Source of the DNA: Luteitalea sp. | GTDB taxonomy: Bacteria; Acidobacteriota; Vicinamibacteria; Vicinamibacterales; Vicinamibacteraceae | Length of the DNA: 58,069 nt | Direction of reading: 5' to 3' | Assembly (NCBI GenBank): GCA_009377605.1 | Contig: WHTT01000020.1 | Location: 27,394 to 85,462, forward strand | Part shown: positions 15,807 through 23,606 of the stretch, one piece after another | Layout of the letters: each line of letters begins with the position of its first letter | Numbering within the stretch: the first letter of the stretch is position 1 | Translations under genes and position numbers: made by a program | Notes under the pieces: generated by a model | Told to the model about the DNA's origin: nothing | Databases searched by the model: none | The model's input: only the letters and a program-made list of their open reading frames with translations

Positions 15807-16478
15807 TCAATCCAGAAGGAGCGGGATCAGCATGCCGCCGAGAAAGAAGATGCCGTAGAGCAACGCGGCGACCAGTGCTGTTGTTGCCGCGCGCAGCCCG
15901 CTGAGGCTGCGATAGCTCAGTGCCAGAAGGGCACAGAGCCACACTTGCGACAGTTGGCTCACCGCGGTGGCCGTGGCAAACATTGGACTGCTCGCGAAGC
16001 GGGCCCGCAGCTGGCCGAGATTCTCGGCGCGGCTGAGGTCCAACCCGTGAAGCGTGCGGCCATCGAAGGCGCTCGCGGCAATGAATAGGAGCACGAGAGC
16101 CGGGATCTGGGACACGAAGGCGCGGCCGGCGAGCTCGAGCTGCTTGCGCGCGTCGCCCCGATCCACGAACAGGACATCGAGGCTCACGAGGAACGCTGTC
16201 GACGCGAGCCATAGCAAAGGGAAGGCCAATGCGCTCGCCACCGCGGTGCTGTACAACGTCGACGTCAGCAGGAACGGCGGCACGCCGGAATCGCGAACGG
16301 CCGCCAGGACGACCGGCTCTAGGTGTTTGGCCATCACGAGCTCGAAGCCGAGATAGATTGCCGCGCACGTGAACGGTGCGATTGCACCAGCACGCCAGTT
16401 GGGATCCGTTGGGCGGCACGTCGCAAAGAACCGCGACGGCTCCCAGAGCAGCAGCGACGATTGGTCGAAGAAGCGCAT
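15807..16478 (-). CDS. Yip1-like multispanning membrane protein
   Basis: This is a 223-residue protein with about five hydrophobic helices. The early motif WEPSRFFATCRP and the pattern of helices separated by short loops resemble bacterial Yip1 proteins. The start is put at the ATG at 16478 (MRFFDQSSLLLW). The frame extends upstream, but that part is translated from a family D palindrome, and no SD is visible at either position. It is the gene directly after the small peptide gene. Its role is unknown; by position it could act in immunity, membrane handling or maturation of the peptide. Confidence 0.7.
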   Translation of the reverse strand: MRFFDQSSLLLWEPSRFFATCRPTDPNWRAGAIAPFTCAAIYLGFELVMAKHLEPVVLAAVRDSGVPPFLLTSTLYSTAVASALAFPLLWLASTAFLVSLDVLFVDRGDARKQLELAGRAFVSQIPALVLLFIAASAFDGRTLHGLDLSRAENLGQLRARFASSPMFATATAVSQLSQVWLCALLALSYRSLSGLRAATTALVAALLYGIFFLGGMLIPLLLD

Positions 16479-16488
16479 GGTAGCAATC

Positions 16489-16549
16489 GGACGCCTCGGC
16501 GAGACGTCCCTACCTTCACCACGGTAGGGCGCGTTCGCCGAAACGCGCC
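16489..16549. repeat. family D double hairpin (copy D1)
   Basis: Two hairpins are joined by CCCTACC...GGTAGGG. The first has arms GGACG/CGTCC (16489-16509) around CTCGGCGAGA-like sequence; the second has arms GGCGCGTT (16528-16535) and AACGCGCC (16542-16549). Related copies are at 26813-26876 and 50641-50731. It sits between the peptide gene and the Yip1-like gene. Confidence 0.7.
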
Positions 16550-16567
16550 GGGCTAAAGCCAAGCCGG

Positions 16568-16608
16568 GCTGGCGGCGGTGTTCGCCACGGGCAAGTACCG
16601 CCGCCAGC
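16568..16608 (-). promoter_or_regulatory. intercistronic stem-loop behind the peptide gene
   Basis: Perfect 12-bp arms GCTGGCGGCGGT (16568-16579) and ACCGCCGCCAGC (16597-16608) have a 17-nt loop, 32 bp downstream of the peptide stop codon. There is no T-run, so it may act as an attenuator or RNA-stabilising hairpin that raises peptide expression above the downstream genes. Confidence 0.55.
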
Positions 16609-16640
16609 CGCGTTCCTGGCGTCCCTTCTTCACGAACCCG

Positions 16641-16901
16641 CTACGCCACGGCCGATGCAAGGCAGATGGCGGCGGCGGGCGGTGCGGCAAACGACGCAAT
16701 GCAGATCGCGCCGGTTGTCGCCTGGAAGGCGGCGGTCCAGGCCCAGCCGTACGGGTCTTCCGACGAAATGTAGCCAAGCAGGGCGCCGTGATCGGCCCCC
16801 ATCACCGGCGCTGGAGCGACGGCCTGGTGAACTGTGGGGGCGTTCACGCTGAGCGGCACTGCAAGAAGTGCACTAAGAGCGATTCGCTGGCGGGTTGTCA
16901 T
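16641..16901 (-). CDS. small hydrophobic two-cysteine peptide, candidate bacteriocin-like precursor
   Basis: This is an 86-residue protein. ATG at 16901 has AAGGAGG with a 4-nt gap, one of the best ribosome sites in the window. Residues 1-21 (MTTRQRIALSALLAVPLSVNA) look like a signal or leader; residues 22-39 are Pro/Ala-rich. The rest is hydrophobic: YISSEDPYGWAWTAAF, then TTGAIC67IASFAAPPAAAIC80LASAVA, with two cysteines 13 apart. There is no homologue I can name. Genes for a Yip1-like protein, a SpoIIM-like protein, an ABC transporter and a possible maturase follow on the same strand, which is why I read it as the product peptide. Alternative: a secreted small protein of unrelated function. 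Confidence 0.65.
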   Translation of the reverse strand: MTTRQRIALSALLAVPLSVNAPTVHQAVAPAPVMGADHGALLGYISSEDPYGWAWTAAFQATTGAICIASFAAPPAAAICLASAVA

Positions 16902-16997
16902 GGCTCCTCCTTGTTTCGTGGATGGTTTGCAACAGTGAGTTACACTGCGCGCCATAACCGCAACAGCGATGCCGTCCCGCGACGGAGCTATCGAGAT

Positions 16998-17017
16998 GTA
17001 CTAAGTACGAACGTACT
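16998..17017. promoter_or_regulatory. candidate operator upstream of the peptide gene
   Basis: Two overlapping dyads are present: GTACTAAGTAC (16998-17008) and AGTACGAACGTACT (17004-17017, perfect 6-bp arms). They lie 97-116 bp upstream of the peptide start, within the 275-bp region 16902-17176 that separates it from the VapC-type gene. I see no convincing -35/-10 pair there. Confidence 0.45.
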
Positions 17018-17176
17018 GAGGAGAGGAAACGGCCAAGAGAGGAGCGAGTACTTGCTTCCCTCCGAATGTCTGGTTGGGGCTGGTTTATCGACGCAGAGTA
17101 TCCTCAGGAGAGAACCAAGTTCCCTGACAGGAGCGCGAGGTGGCTACAGGTGATAGGGTGACAGCGTGACACCCGA

Positions 17177-17581
17177 TCACCAGACGGTCTCCAGCCCCGG
17201 GACGCGATGAAGATTAGGATCTCTGGTCAGGAGTGGATATCCAAGATCCAGGGCGGTCGCGGCAATGAGACGATCGCCACGTTCAGGAACGGCATACAGC
17301 TCTTCAGCACGAAGAACGACGTCGAGGGTAAGCTCGGCTGGAATGAACTGGTGTGTGCTGAAGAGGCGGTCGGCCCACGTGGCGAACCCGTCTGCGATAT
17401 CGATCCGACCGCGGTAGACGGCTTCGGCGATCTCCACCAGCGCGATGGTGGGCACATACACTGCTGCGCGTCCCGTGTCAGCTCGCTCCAGAACCTTGCG
17501 CGCCGCGGCGCCGATCTTACGGAATCGACGGAGGCCGTACCAGATCAGCGTGTGCGCATCGGTGACGGCAACGTGGATCAT
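17177..17581 (-). CDS. PIN-domain ribonuclease toxin, VapC type
   Basis: This is a 134-residue PIN domain with acidic active-site residues D8 (VAVTDAHTLIWY), E50 (ALVEIAEAVY) and two later Asp in ERGDRLIAATALDLGYPLLTRD. VapC toxins cleave specific RNAs, often initiator tRNA or rRNA, with Mg2+. The ATG overlaps the antitoxin stop (ATGA), the normal arrangement for a toxin-antitoxin pair. Confidence 0.9.
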   Translation of the reverse strand: MIHVAVTDAHTLIWYGLRRFRKIGAAARKVLERADTGRAAVYVPTIALVEIAEAVYRGRIDIADGFATWADRLFSTHQFIPAELTLDVVLRAEELYAVPERGDRLIAATALDLGYPLLTRDPNLHRVPGLETVW

Positions 17582-17901
17582 CCGGGCACGTTTCCGAGCT
17601 TCTTGTCGAACGCCCGTGCGGCCTCACGCTTGGCCTCGGCCAACGCCGCCTCGAGCTCTTCGTCGCTCAATGTCGTCTGAAGGCTACCGGCCAGCTTGAA
17701 CGGTTTGGTGACTCGCGCCTGGGCGCGCTCCACGGTCGCTTCCAAATACGCCAGGCGCGCTTCGCGCACGAGCGCCAATCGCTCCTTCTTCCCGCGGTGC
17801 TCCAGATAGACCACCGCATCGGGAGAGCTCGCCACATGGTCCGCAAGCTCGTACAATTTCGCCCGGGCTTTGGCAAGCGGCAGGACGACCTTCTTGGCCA
17901 T
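17578..17901 (-). CDS. antitoxin partner of the VapC-type toxin
   Basis: This is a 107-residue protein. The start at 17901 has AGGGAAG about 6 bases upstream. The N-terminal part (PLAKARAKLYELADHVASSPDAVVYLEHRGKK) matches the Phd/YefM-type DNA-binding and dimerisation fold, and the C-terminal part is charged and helical, fitting a toxin-neutralising tail. It overlaps the toxin gene by 4 bp. A doubled CGTACAT motif 17-36 bp upstream of its start is a likely autoregulatory site. Confidence 0.78.
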   Translation of the reverse strand: MAKKVVLPLAKARAKLYELADHVASSPDAVVYLEHRGKKERLALVREARLAYLEATVERAQARVTKPFKLAGSLQTTLSDEELEAALAEAKREAARAFDKKLGNVPG

Positions 17902-17917
17902 AGCAACTTCCCTTAAC

Positions 17918-17937
17918 CGTACATCTAAGACGTACAT
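17918..17937. promoter_or_regulatory. direct repeat of CGTACAT, candidate antitoxin operator
   Basis: CGTACAT occurs at 17918-17924 and 17931-17937, 13 bp apart, directly upstream of the antitoxin start. The CGTAC core is shared with the dyad upstream of the peptide gene (16998-17017). Confidence 0.45.
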
Positions 17938-17987
17938 ATCAAAGTTGGGTCGCCTCGTCAAACGAGCGCCGACGGCCTGTCAGACTC

Positions 17988-18812
17988 TCACCGCGTCGCC
18001 TTCCGGCCTTGTCGTCTGGTCACTCTGCTGTGATTGGTGAGCTCGGCAAAGAAGATGAACTTGTCGCCGCGGAAGAACGACTCCATGTACTCGAACGCGC
18101 GGCCGCGCTGATCGTAGGTGGTTTGATCGATGCGCAGGACAGGACTGCCCTTCGGCACGGCGAGCAGCTGAGCATCGGAGGCGGCACAGCGCACCGCCTG
18201 CCACTGCTGCCGGGCACGTGCCGGAACGATGTGATAGCGGGCCCCGAGTGTCGCGTAGAGCGACCGATCCGCCATGTCTTCGTCGAGGAAGCCGGCGCAG
18301 AGGCGATCTGGGAGATGCACGGTCTCGATTGCGACCGGCCGGTGATTGGCGAGGCGCAGCCGCTGCAGCAGGATGGTCTTGTCGCCAGCGGCCAGCCGGA
18401 GCGCGAGCGAGACGTGCGGCGGTGGTGTCGTCCGCTCGAAGCGGAGGACACGCGCGCCGGCTTGCAACCCGTGCTCGCGCAGGTCTTCTGTAAAGCTGAC
18501 CAGCGGGAACACTGGCTTCTTGAGGTGTGCTTGCGCGACGTAGGTGCCGCGGCCGTGGCTCCTGACCAGCCGACCCTCGCGCACCAGCTCAGCGAGCGCC
18601 TGGCGAACCGTGATGCGGCTGATGCCGAATTGGTCACAGAGCTGGCGCTCCGACGGCAGCTGTGTATCTGGCGGCCAGCCCCCCTCTTCGATCCGCGCCT
18701 CGATGGCCGTCTTGAGCTGATAATAGAGGGGAATCGGGCTTTCTTTGCGGACCATGGCGCCAGGGTTGACTTTTTGGCGGCGCGGCGTACGCTGTTCTTG
18801 CCCGCTGGTCAT
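17988..18812 (-). CDS. GntR-family regulator, HutC/UTRA subfamily
   Basis: This is a 274-residue protein. The N-terminal winged helix (about 25-95) has the GntR signature PSERQLCDQFGISRITVRQALAEL cut across two helices. The C-terminal UTRA ligand-binding domain (about 110-250) has ETVHLPDRLCAGFLDEDM. An alternative start is the Met at residue 20. It is divergent from the TonB-dependent receptor gene 258 bp away and probably controls it. The ligand is unknown. Confidence 0.9.
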   Translation of the reverse strand: MTSGQEQRTPRRQKVNPGAMVRKESPIPLYYQLKTAIEARIEEGGWPPDTQLPSERQLCDQFGISRITVRQALAELVREGRLVRSHGRGTYVAQAHLKKPVFPLVSFTEDLREHGLQAGARVLRFERTTPPPHVSLALRLAAGDKTILLQRLRLANHRPVAIETVHLPDRLCAGFLDEDMADRSLYATLGARYHIVPARARQQWQAVRCAASDAQLLAVPKGSPVLRIDQTTYDQRGRAFEYMESFFRGDKFIFFAELTNHSRVTRRQGRKATR

Positions 18813-18912
18813 AACCGGTTCGTTCCTGATGCAAGCCCACCGTCACGCAGTCGGGACCGGCGGGCAGGCTCCCCGCGGGTCGCCACAGGTGCTGCCGGTC
18901 CGGGGGAGACGC

Positions 18913-18959
18913 GGGAAGCATATCACTCGCGGAGTCCGTCAAACGCTGATACGCTTCCC
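18913..18959. promoter_or_regulatory. 13-bp inverted repeat in the GntR/receptor intergenic region
   Basis: GGGAAGCATATCA (18913-18925) and TGATACGCTTCCC (18947-18959) are complementary except for one base, with a 21-nt centre. It lies 112 bp upstream of the receptor start and 100 bp upstream of the gntR-type start, a good place for the regulator to bind both promoters. A 6-bp hairpin (CGGTCC/GGACCG, 19030-19045) follows just before the receptor SD. Confidence 0.45.
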
Positions 18960-19070
18960 ATGATCGAGCGGCAGTTCTGGCGGTGCGGCGAGTGCCGCGC
19001 GCTACGTTCGCGATGAAAGTTTTGTCGGCCGGTCCGTTAGGACCGCCTCGTGAGGAGGGGGGAGATCGCC

Positions 19071-22000
19071 ATGTGTACCTTTTGTGCCGCTTTGCGGCCC
19101 AGGGCCTATCTGCTTGCGCTGCTGGCGCTTCTCGTGTGGCCAGCCGTGGCCGGCGCACAGACCGGCGCCGCATCCATCACCGGCATCGTCACGGACGAAA
19201 CCGGTGCGGCGTTGCCGGGCGTGACCGTCACGGCCACCAATCAAGGAACCAACGTCCCGTATGTCGCTGTGACCAACGAGGCGGGCAACTACACGATCAC
19301 GTCGGTGCCACTTGGTGCCTACGTCGTGAACGCGGAGCTCACGGGGTTCAAGCTGTCCGTCACGCCGCCCCTGACGTTGGAAGCGAACCAGATCGCCCGG
19401 ATGGACTTCAACCTGGAAGTTGGTACGCTCCAGGAGACGGTCGAGGTGGTTGGCGCCAACCCCGTGCTCCAGACGGAGTCCACCTCGGTAGGTGAGGTGA
19501 TCTCGGCACGCACGGCCACGGCGTTACCGCTCAATGGCCGGAATACTGGACAACTCTCGCTGCTGCTCACTGGGGTGGTCACGCCGAATCCGCGTGCGTT
19601 CACCGCGGTCCGCAACTTCGGAAGCGGCCGGCCGTTCGTGAACGGCAACCGGGAGCAAACCAACAACTACACGCTCGATGGCGTGGACATGAACGAGTCC
19701 ATCGACAATCTGGTGCCCTATCAGCCGAGCCCGGATGCCCTGGCCGAGATTGGTCTCGAGACCAACAACTACTCCGCTGAGCTGGGCAACGTCGCCGGCG
19801 CCGTGATTGCGAACGTCATCAAGTCCGGCAGCAACGAGGTGCGAGGCAACGTCTTCGAGTTCTACCGGAACAGCGACTTCGACGCGAACTCCTGGGCGAA
19901 CAACCGCTCGGATGCCGACAAGCCGGAGCGGACGCAGCATATCTATGGCTTCACCCTCGGCGGTCCGGTTGTTCGGAACAAGCTGTTCTTCTTCGGCGAC
20001 TATCAGGGAACACGCCTTGACCAGCCAGGCTCGCAGGTGCTCTCGGTCGCGCCCGAGTCCTGGCGGCGGGGCGATCTCTCCGACGTCAGCACGCCAATCA
20101 TCGACCCGCGTACGAACCAGCAATTCCCCGGCAATCAGATTCCCGAGAACCGGATCAGTCCAGTCGCTCGCGCGATTCTCGGTGACACGTCACTCTATCC
20201 GCTGCCGAACCGGGATGTGGAAGGCGTGTCGGGCAACTTCGTGGGCGAGCAGTTCACGACCACGCGCGCTCACCAGTGGGACGTCAAGATCGACGCGAAT
20301 CTCTCGGATGCGGACAAGGTGTGGGGGCGCTTCTCATACGCTGACTACGAGGAGGCTCCCGAGCGCCGCGCAACGCCATTGATCATGAGCAACCTGATCG
20401 ACGCGCCCACACGCAACTTCGGCTTCAATTGGAACCGGACGTTCAGCAGCACGCTCGTCAACGAGCTGCTGGTTGGCTACAACCAGGTAGGGCAGCAACG
20501 CTTCTCGCACGACTGGGGAGGTCTCGGTAATGGGAACGCGGCGTTCGGAATTCCCGGCGGTCAGCCCATTCCCGGTTTGAGCTCCATCAACATGGGGAGC
20601 GGGTTGAGCAATATCGGCGCCGGCGCCGCTGACTGGGATACGCAAAACAAGACCTACCAAATCAACGAGAGGCTCACTTGGTTGAAAGGCCGCCACACGT
20701 TGAAGTTCGGGGGCCAGTGGCTCTACCTGCGCCAGCAGCGCTACTACGCCGGCAACAACGGCGCACAGGGCCTGTTTGTGTACGGCGGTCGGTTCACGGA
20801 GTTCGCGTTTGCCGACTTCCTTCTCGACGAGCTCACCAGGAAGGGGCGCGGGAGCGTCGCGCCGCCATGGACCCACCTGCACCACCGCGCGGCCATCTTC
20901 GCGCAAGACGACTTCAAGATCAGGCCGGACCTCACGCTCAATCTCGGCTTGCGGTGGGCCAACACCTCGCCGCTCGTCGAAAAGGATGATCGCCAGGCCA
21001 ACTTCGACCTCGCAACCGGACAGCACCTCCTTGCCGGGCAGGACGGGAACAGCCGTGCGTTGTACGAGCCGTTCTACGGAGGCTGGGAGCCGAGAGTTGG
21101 CTTTGCCTGGACGCCGACCGACCGATCGGTCGTGCGCGGTGCCTACGGCATCTCGCAGTACATGGAAGGCACTGGTGCTAACCTGCGTCTCCCGCTGAAC
21201 CCACCGTTCTTCTTCGAATCCGATGTCCAGTACGATACGACGACCGGCGGGGGCAGCATTGCCACTGGGTTCGAGGGACTGGAACCACTGGACACGCCGT
21301 CCGGGCAGGTTCGCGCATTCGATCCGGATCTCCGCGCGCAGTTCACGCAGCAGTGGAATATCTTTGCTGAGTACCTGCTCACTCCGAACATGTCGGTCAA
21401 CATCGGCTACGTCGGACACGATGCCGACCATCTCGTGACGCCCGTCGAGGGCAACCAGCCGCTTCCGGGTCAAGGCGACCCCAGCACCTGGGCGCCGCTC
21501 GACGAGCGCCGTCCTCTGTCTGCCGTCGCGCCGGATATCACCAACATCTCCACGACTGGTGCCCGCGGGCGCAGCAAATACAACGCGCTCCAGACCAGCG
21601 TCAGACAACGTCTCAACAATGGTCTCGAGTTCTTGGCCTCCTACACCTGGAGCAAGACGATGACCAATAACCTCGGCTACTACGGATCACCGGGAGTCGC
21701 CAACGAGGGTGCCTACTGGTACAACGCCTATGATCCAGAGGCAAACTACGGCCCGGCGTTCTTCGACGCCACGCACAACTTCGTCTACTCGGCCAACTAC
21801 GAGCTGCCGTTCGGGCGCGGTCGGACGTTGGGAGGTGAATGGTCGAGGCTCACGGATACCATCCTCGGCGGCTGGATTGTGAGCGGCATCGTGCAAGTGC
21901 GAAGCGGATTCCCGATCACCGTCGTCGACAGCGGGGGACAGTCTCTGCAGGCAGTGCGAGGTACAGAACGTCCAAACCGCATCGGCAGCGGCGAGGTGAA

Positions 22001-22310
22001 CAACCCGACCATCGATGAATGGATCGATATCAGCGCGTTCGAGCACGCCCCTGGAGGGACGTTTGGTGACTCCGGCGTCGGGATCCTGCGCGCGCCAGGC
22101 TACTGGAATCTCGACTTCGTCTTGGCGAAGCGATTTCCCGTTACCCAGCAGCGCTACGGCGAATTCAAGGTCGAAGCCTACAACCTGCTGAACCACCCGA
22201 GCTTCGGCCCGCCGAATCGCAATATCAACGACGCGGCCACCTTCGGGACGATCACGAGCACCGTCAGCGACTCCCGCACCGTCGAGCTCGTGTTCAAGTT
22301 CTATTTCTAA
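19071..22310 (+). CDS. TonB-dependent receptor, Oar-like, with carboxypeptidase-regulatory N-terminus
   Basis: This is a 1079-residue protein. The ATG at 19071 follows a long purine SD (GAGGAGGGGGGAG); a GTG at 19050 lies inside that SD and is rejected. A signal peptide ends about AVAGAQ. A carboxypeptidase-regulatory-like domain (about 33-115, GIVTDETGAALPGVTVTATN) precedes the plug (NTGQLSLLLTGV, YTLDGVDMNESI) and a large barrel ending in VFKFYF. This is the usual form of the very abundant acidobacterial outer-membrane receptors, thought to import oligosaccharides or peptides. No clear TonB box was seen. The TAA stop is followed in frame by the TGA that begins repeat B2. Confidence 0.9.
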   Translation: MCTFCAALRPRAYLLALLALLVWPAVAGAQTGAASITGIVTDETGAALPGVTVTATNQGTNVPYVAVTNEAGNYTITSVPLGAYVVNAELTGFKLSVTPPLTLEANQIARMDFNLEVGTLQETVEVVGANPVLQTESTSVGEVISARTATALPLNGRNTGQLSLLLTGVVTPNPRAFTAVRNFGSGRPFVNGNREQTNNYTLDGVDMNESIDNLVPYQPSPDALAEIGLETNNYSAELGNVAGAVIANVIKSGSNEVRGNVFEFYRNSDFDANSWANNRSDADKPERTQHIYGFTLGGPVVRNKLFFFGDYQGTRLDQPGSQVLSVAPESWRRGDLSDVSTPIIDPRTNQQFPGNQIPENRISPVARAILGDTSLYPLPNRDVEGVSGNFVGEQFTTTRAHQWDVKIDANLSDADKVWGRFSYADYEEAPERRATPLIMSNLIDAPTRNFGFNWNRTFSSTLVNELLVGYNQVGQQRFSHDWGGLGNGNAAFGIPGGQPIPGLSSINMGSGLSNIGAGAADWDTQNKTYQINERLTWLKGRHTLKFGGQWLYLRQQRYYAGNNGAQGLFVYGGRFTEFAFADFLLDELTRKGRGSVAPPWTHLHHRAAIFAQDDFKIRPDLTLNLGLRWANTSPLVEKDDRQANFDLATGQHLLAGQDGNSRALYEPFYGGWEPRVGFAWTPTDRSVVRGAYGISQYMEGTGANLRLPLNPPFFFESDVQYDTTTGGGSIATGFEGLEPLDTPSGQVRAFDPDLRAQFTQQWNIFAEYLLTPNMSVNIGYVGHDADHLVTPVEGNQPLPGQGDPSTWAPLDERRPLSAVAPDITNISTTGARGRSKYNALQTSVRQRLNNGLEFLASYTWSKTMTNNLGYYGSPGVANEGAYWYNAYDPEANYGPAFFDATHNFVYSANYELPFGRGRTLGGEWSRLTDTILGGWIVSGIVQVRSGFPITVVDSGGQSLQAVRGTERPNRIGSGEVNNPTIDEWIDISAFEHAPGGTFGDSGVGILRAPGYWNLDFVLAKRFPVTQQRYGEFKVEAYNLLNHPSFGPPNRNINDAATFGTITSTVSDSRTVELVFKFYF

Positions 22311-22412
22311 TGAAACGGGGACAGCCCCCGTTTTTCAAGAACCGTAAATTGGGGACAGCCCCCGTTTTCCATCCTTCGGAAAACGGGGGCTGTCCGGGGC
22401 TGTCCCCGTTTC
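22311..22412. repeat. family B repeat array (copy B2) between two convergent stop codons
   Basis: The array holds two forward units (GGGGACAGCCCCCGTTTT at about 22317 and 22351) and a rearranged inverted unit (CGGGGGCTGTCC and GGGGCTGTCCCCGTTTC, 22384-22412). Its left TGA (22311-22313) directly follows the receptor TAA, and its right end runs into the TAG of the FtsX permease (22412-22414). Convergent location suggests a terminator role as well. Confidence 0.88.
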
Positions 22413-23602
22413 TACAGCTCCCTGAGTGCCACGACTACCGGCAGGCGCGCGGCGCGAATCGCGGGAAGAAGCCCACCCAGTAGGCCCATGACCAGGGCAT
22501 AGAAGAGCCCCTGAAAGAGCAGCTCCGGCGTCACCCGAAAGGCAAATGCGACCTGGCTGAACGACTGAAAGTTGATTGTCGAGGTCTGCACGCCATCGAA
22601 GATGGCCCACGCAGCAAGGCCGCCCAGCACGCCTCCAATGAGCGCCAGCACTGCAGACTCCGCGAGGACCGAGAAGACGACCGGACTGCCCCCGAAGCCA
22701 AGCGCGCGGAGCGTCGCGATCTCGCGCGTGCGCGTCGCCACGGCGGTGTACATCGTGTTCACCGCGCCGAAAATGGCACCGACGCCCATCAGACCAGCAA
22801 TGGCAAAGCCGAGGGTCGTAATGAGCTGCGTGAGGACGGTCGACTGCTCGGCGTAGTAGTCGGTCTCACGTTCCACATCCACATCGAGCCGTGGGTCCGT
22901 CGTGAGGGCGTCCTTGAACGTCTGGAACGCTTCGGGAGACTCCAGCCTGGCAAACACCGTTTGGAAGGTGTTGCCCCGTCGATACGCCGGTTGCAGCACA
23001 CCCGCGTCGCACCAGATCTCCGACTCCGAGATCCCACCAGCCGCCTCGAAGATACCGGTCACCGTCCAGGTATTCTGCCCCCAGCGGACGGTCCGGCCCA
23101 CTTCGAGCCCGCCGAACTGTCGCGCCGCAGCCCTTCCGACAATGATCTCGTTGCGGCCCGTCTCGAACCGTCGTCCTTCCACCATTTGCACTTCATCACG
23201 AACGGCGAACGCTGCCGGCTCCACGCCGCGCAACGGTACGTTCGCATCCGTGCCGGTGGAAGCCTTGGGGTGGTTCACGATTACGAAAAGCTCGGCGGAT
23301 GCGGTGGCGCCGTTCGGGCCGCGCAGCACGCCGGTCGCATCCTTGATGATCTGCACGCTGTCGCGCTCGATGATGCTCGACATCTCCGAGTCGCTCCCCG
23401 CGCGCATCACGATGGCCGTCTGCGGATCCCCCGCCGTCGTCATTGCGGCCTGAAAGCCCCGGCCGATCGAGAGGACTGCAACGAAGACGATGACCACACC
23501 GGCAATGCCAACGACCGCCACCGCGGAGGAGCCAAGGCGCTGGGGAATGCTGCGCACGTTGACAGCGGTCACGGCCGCGAGCTGCGATAGCCAGTTCAGC
23601 AT
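22412..23602 (-). CDS. ABC transporter permease, FtsX/MacB type (second)
   Basis: This is a 396-residue protein. One N-terminal helix (VAVVGIAGVVIVFVAVLSIG) is followed by a periplasmic MacB-core-like domain (about 50-260) and three C-terminal helices with the FtsX landmark TRTREIATLRALGFGGSPV and a final GLLGGLLPAIRAARLPVVVALREL. It starts 4 bp after the first permease gene. It should pair with that protein and the ATPase at 24761 to form a mechanotransmission-type transporter or export complex. Confidence 0.9.
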   Translation of the reverse strand: MLNWLSQLAAVTAVNVRSIPQRLGSSAVAVVGIAGVVIVFVAVLSIGRGFQAAMTTAGDPQTAIVMRAGSDSEMSSIIERDSVQIIKDATGVLRGPNGATASAELFVIVNHPKASTGTDANVPLRGVEPAAFAVRDEVQMVEGRRFETGRNEIIVGRAAARQFGGLEVGRTVRWGQNTWTVTGIFEAAGGISESEIWCDAGVLQPAYRRGNTFQTVFARLESPEAFQTFKDALTTDPRLDVDVERETDYYAEQSTVLTQLITTLGFAIAGLMGVGAIFGAVNTMYTAVATRTREIATLRALGFGGSPVVFSVLAESAVLALIGGVLGGLAAWAIFDGVQTSTINFQSFSQVAFAFRVTPELLFQGLFYALVMGLLGGLLPAIRAARLPVVVALREL

Positions 23603-23606
23603 AATG

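Noticed and set aside
16578-17153. 191-codon plus-strand frame across the peptide gene
   Set aside because: Runs through hairpins and operator-like sequence with no motif; the minus-strand peptide gene has a much better ribosome site.
20334-21608. 424-codon frame antisense to the TonB-dependent receptor
   Set aside because: No signal, domain or SD; antisense to a well-supported gene.
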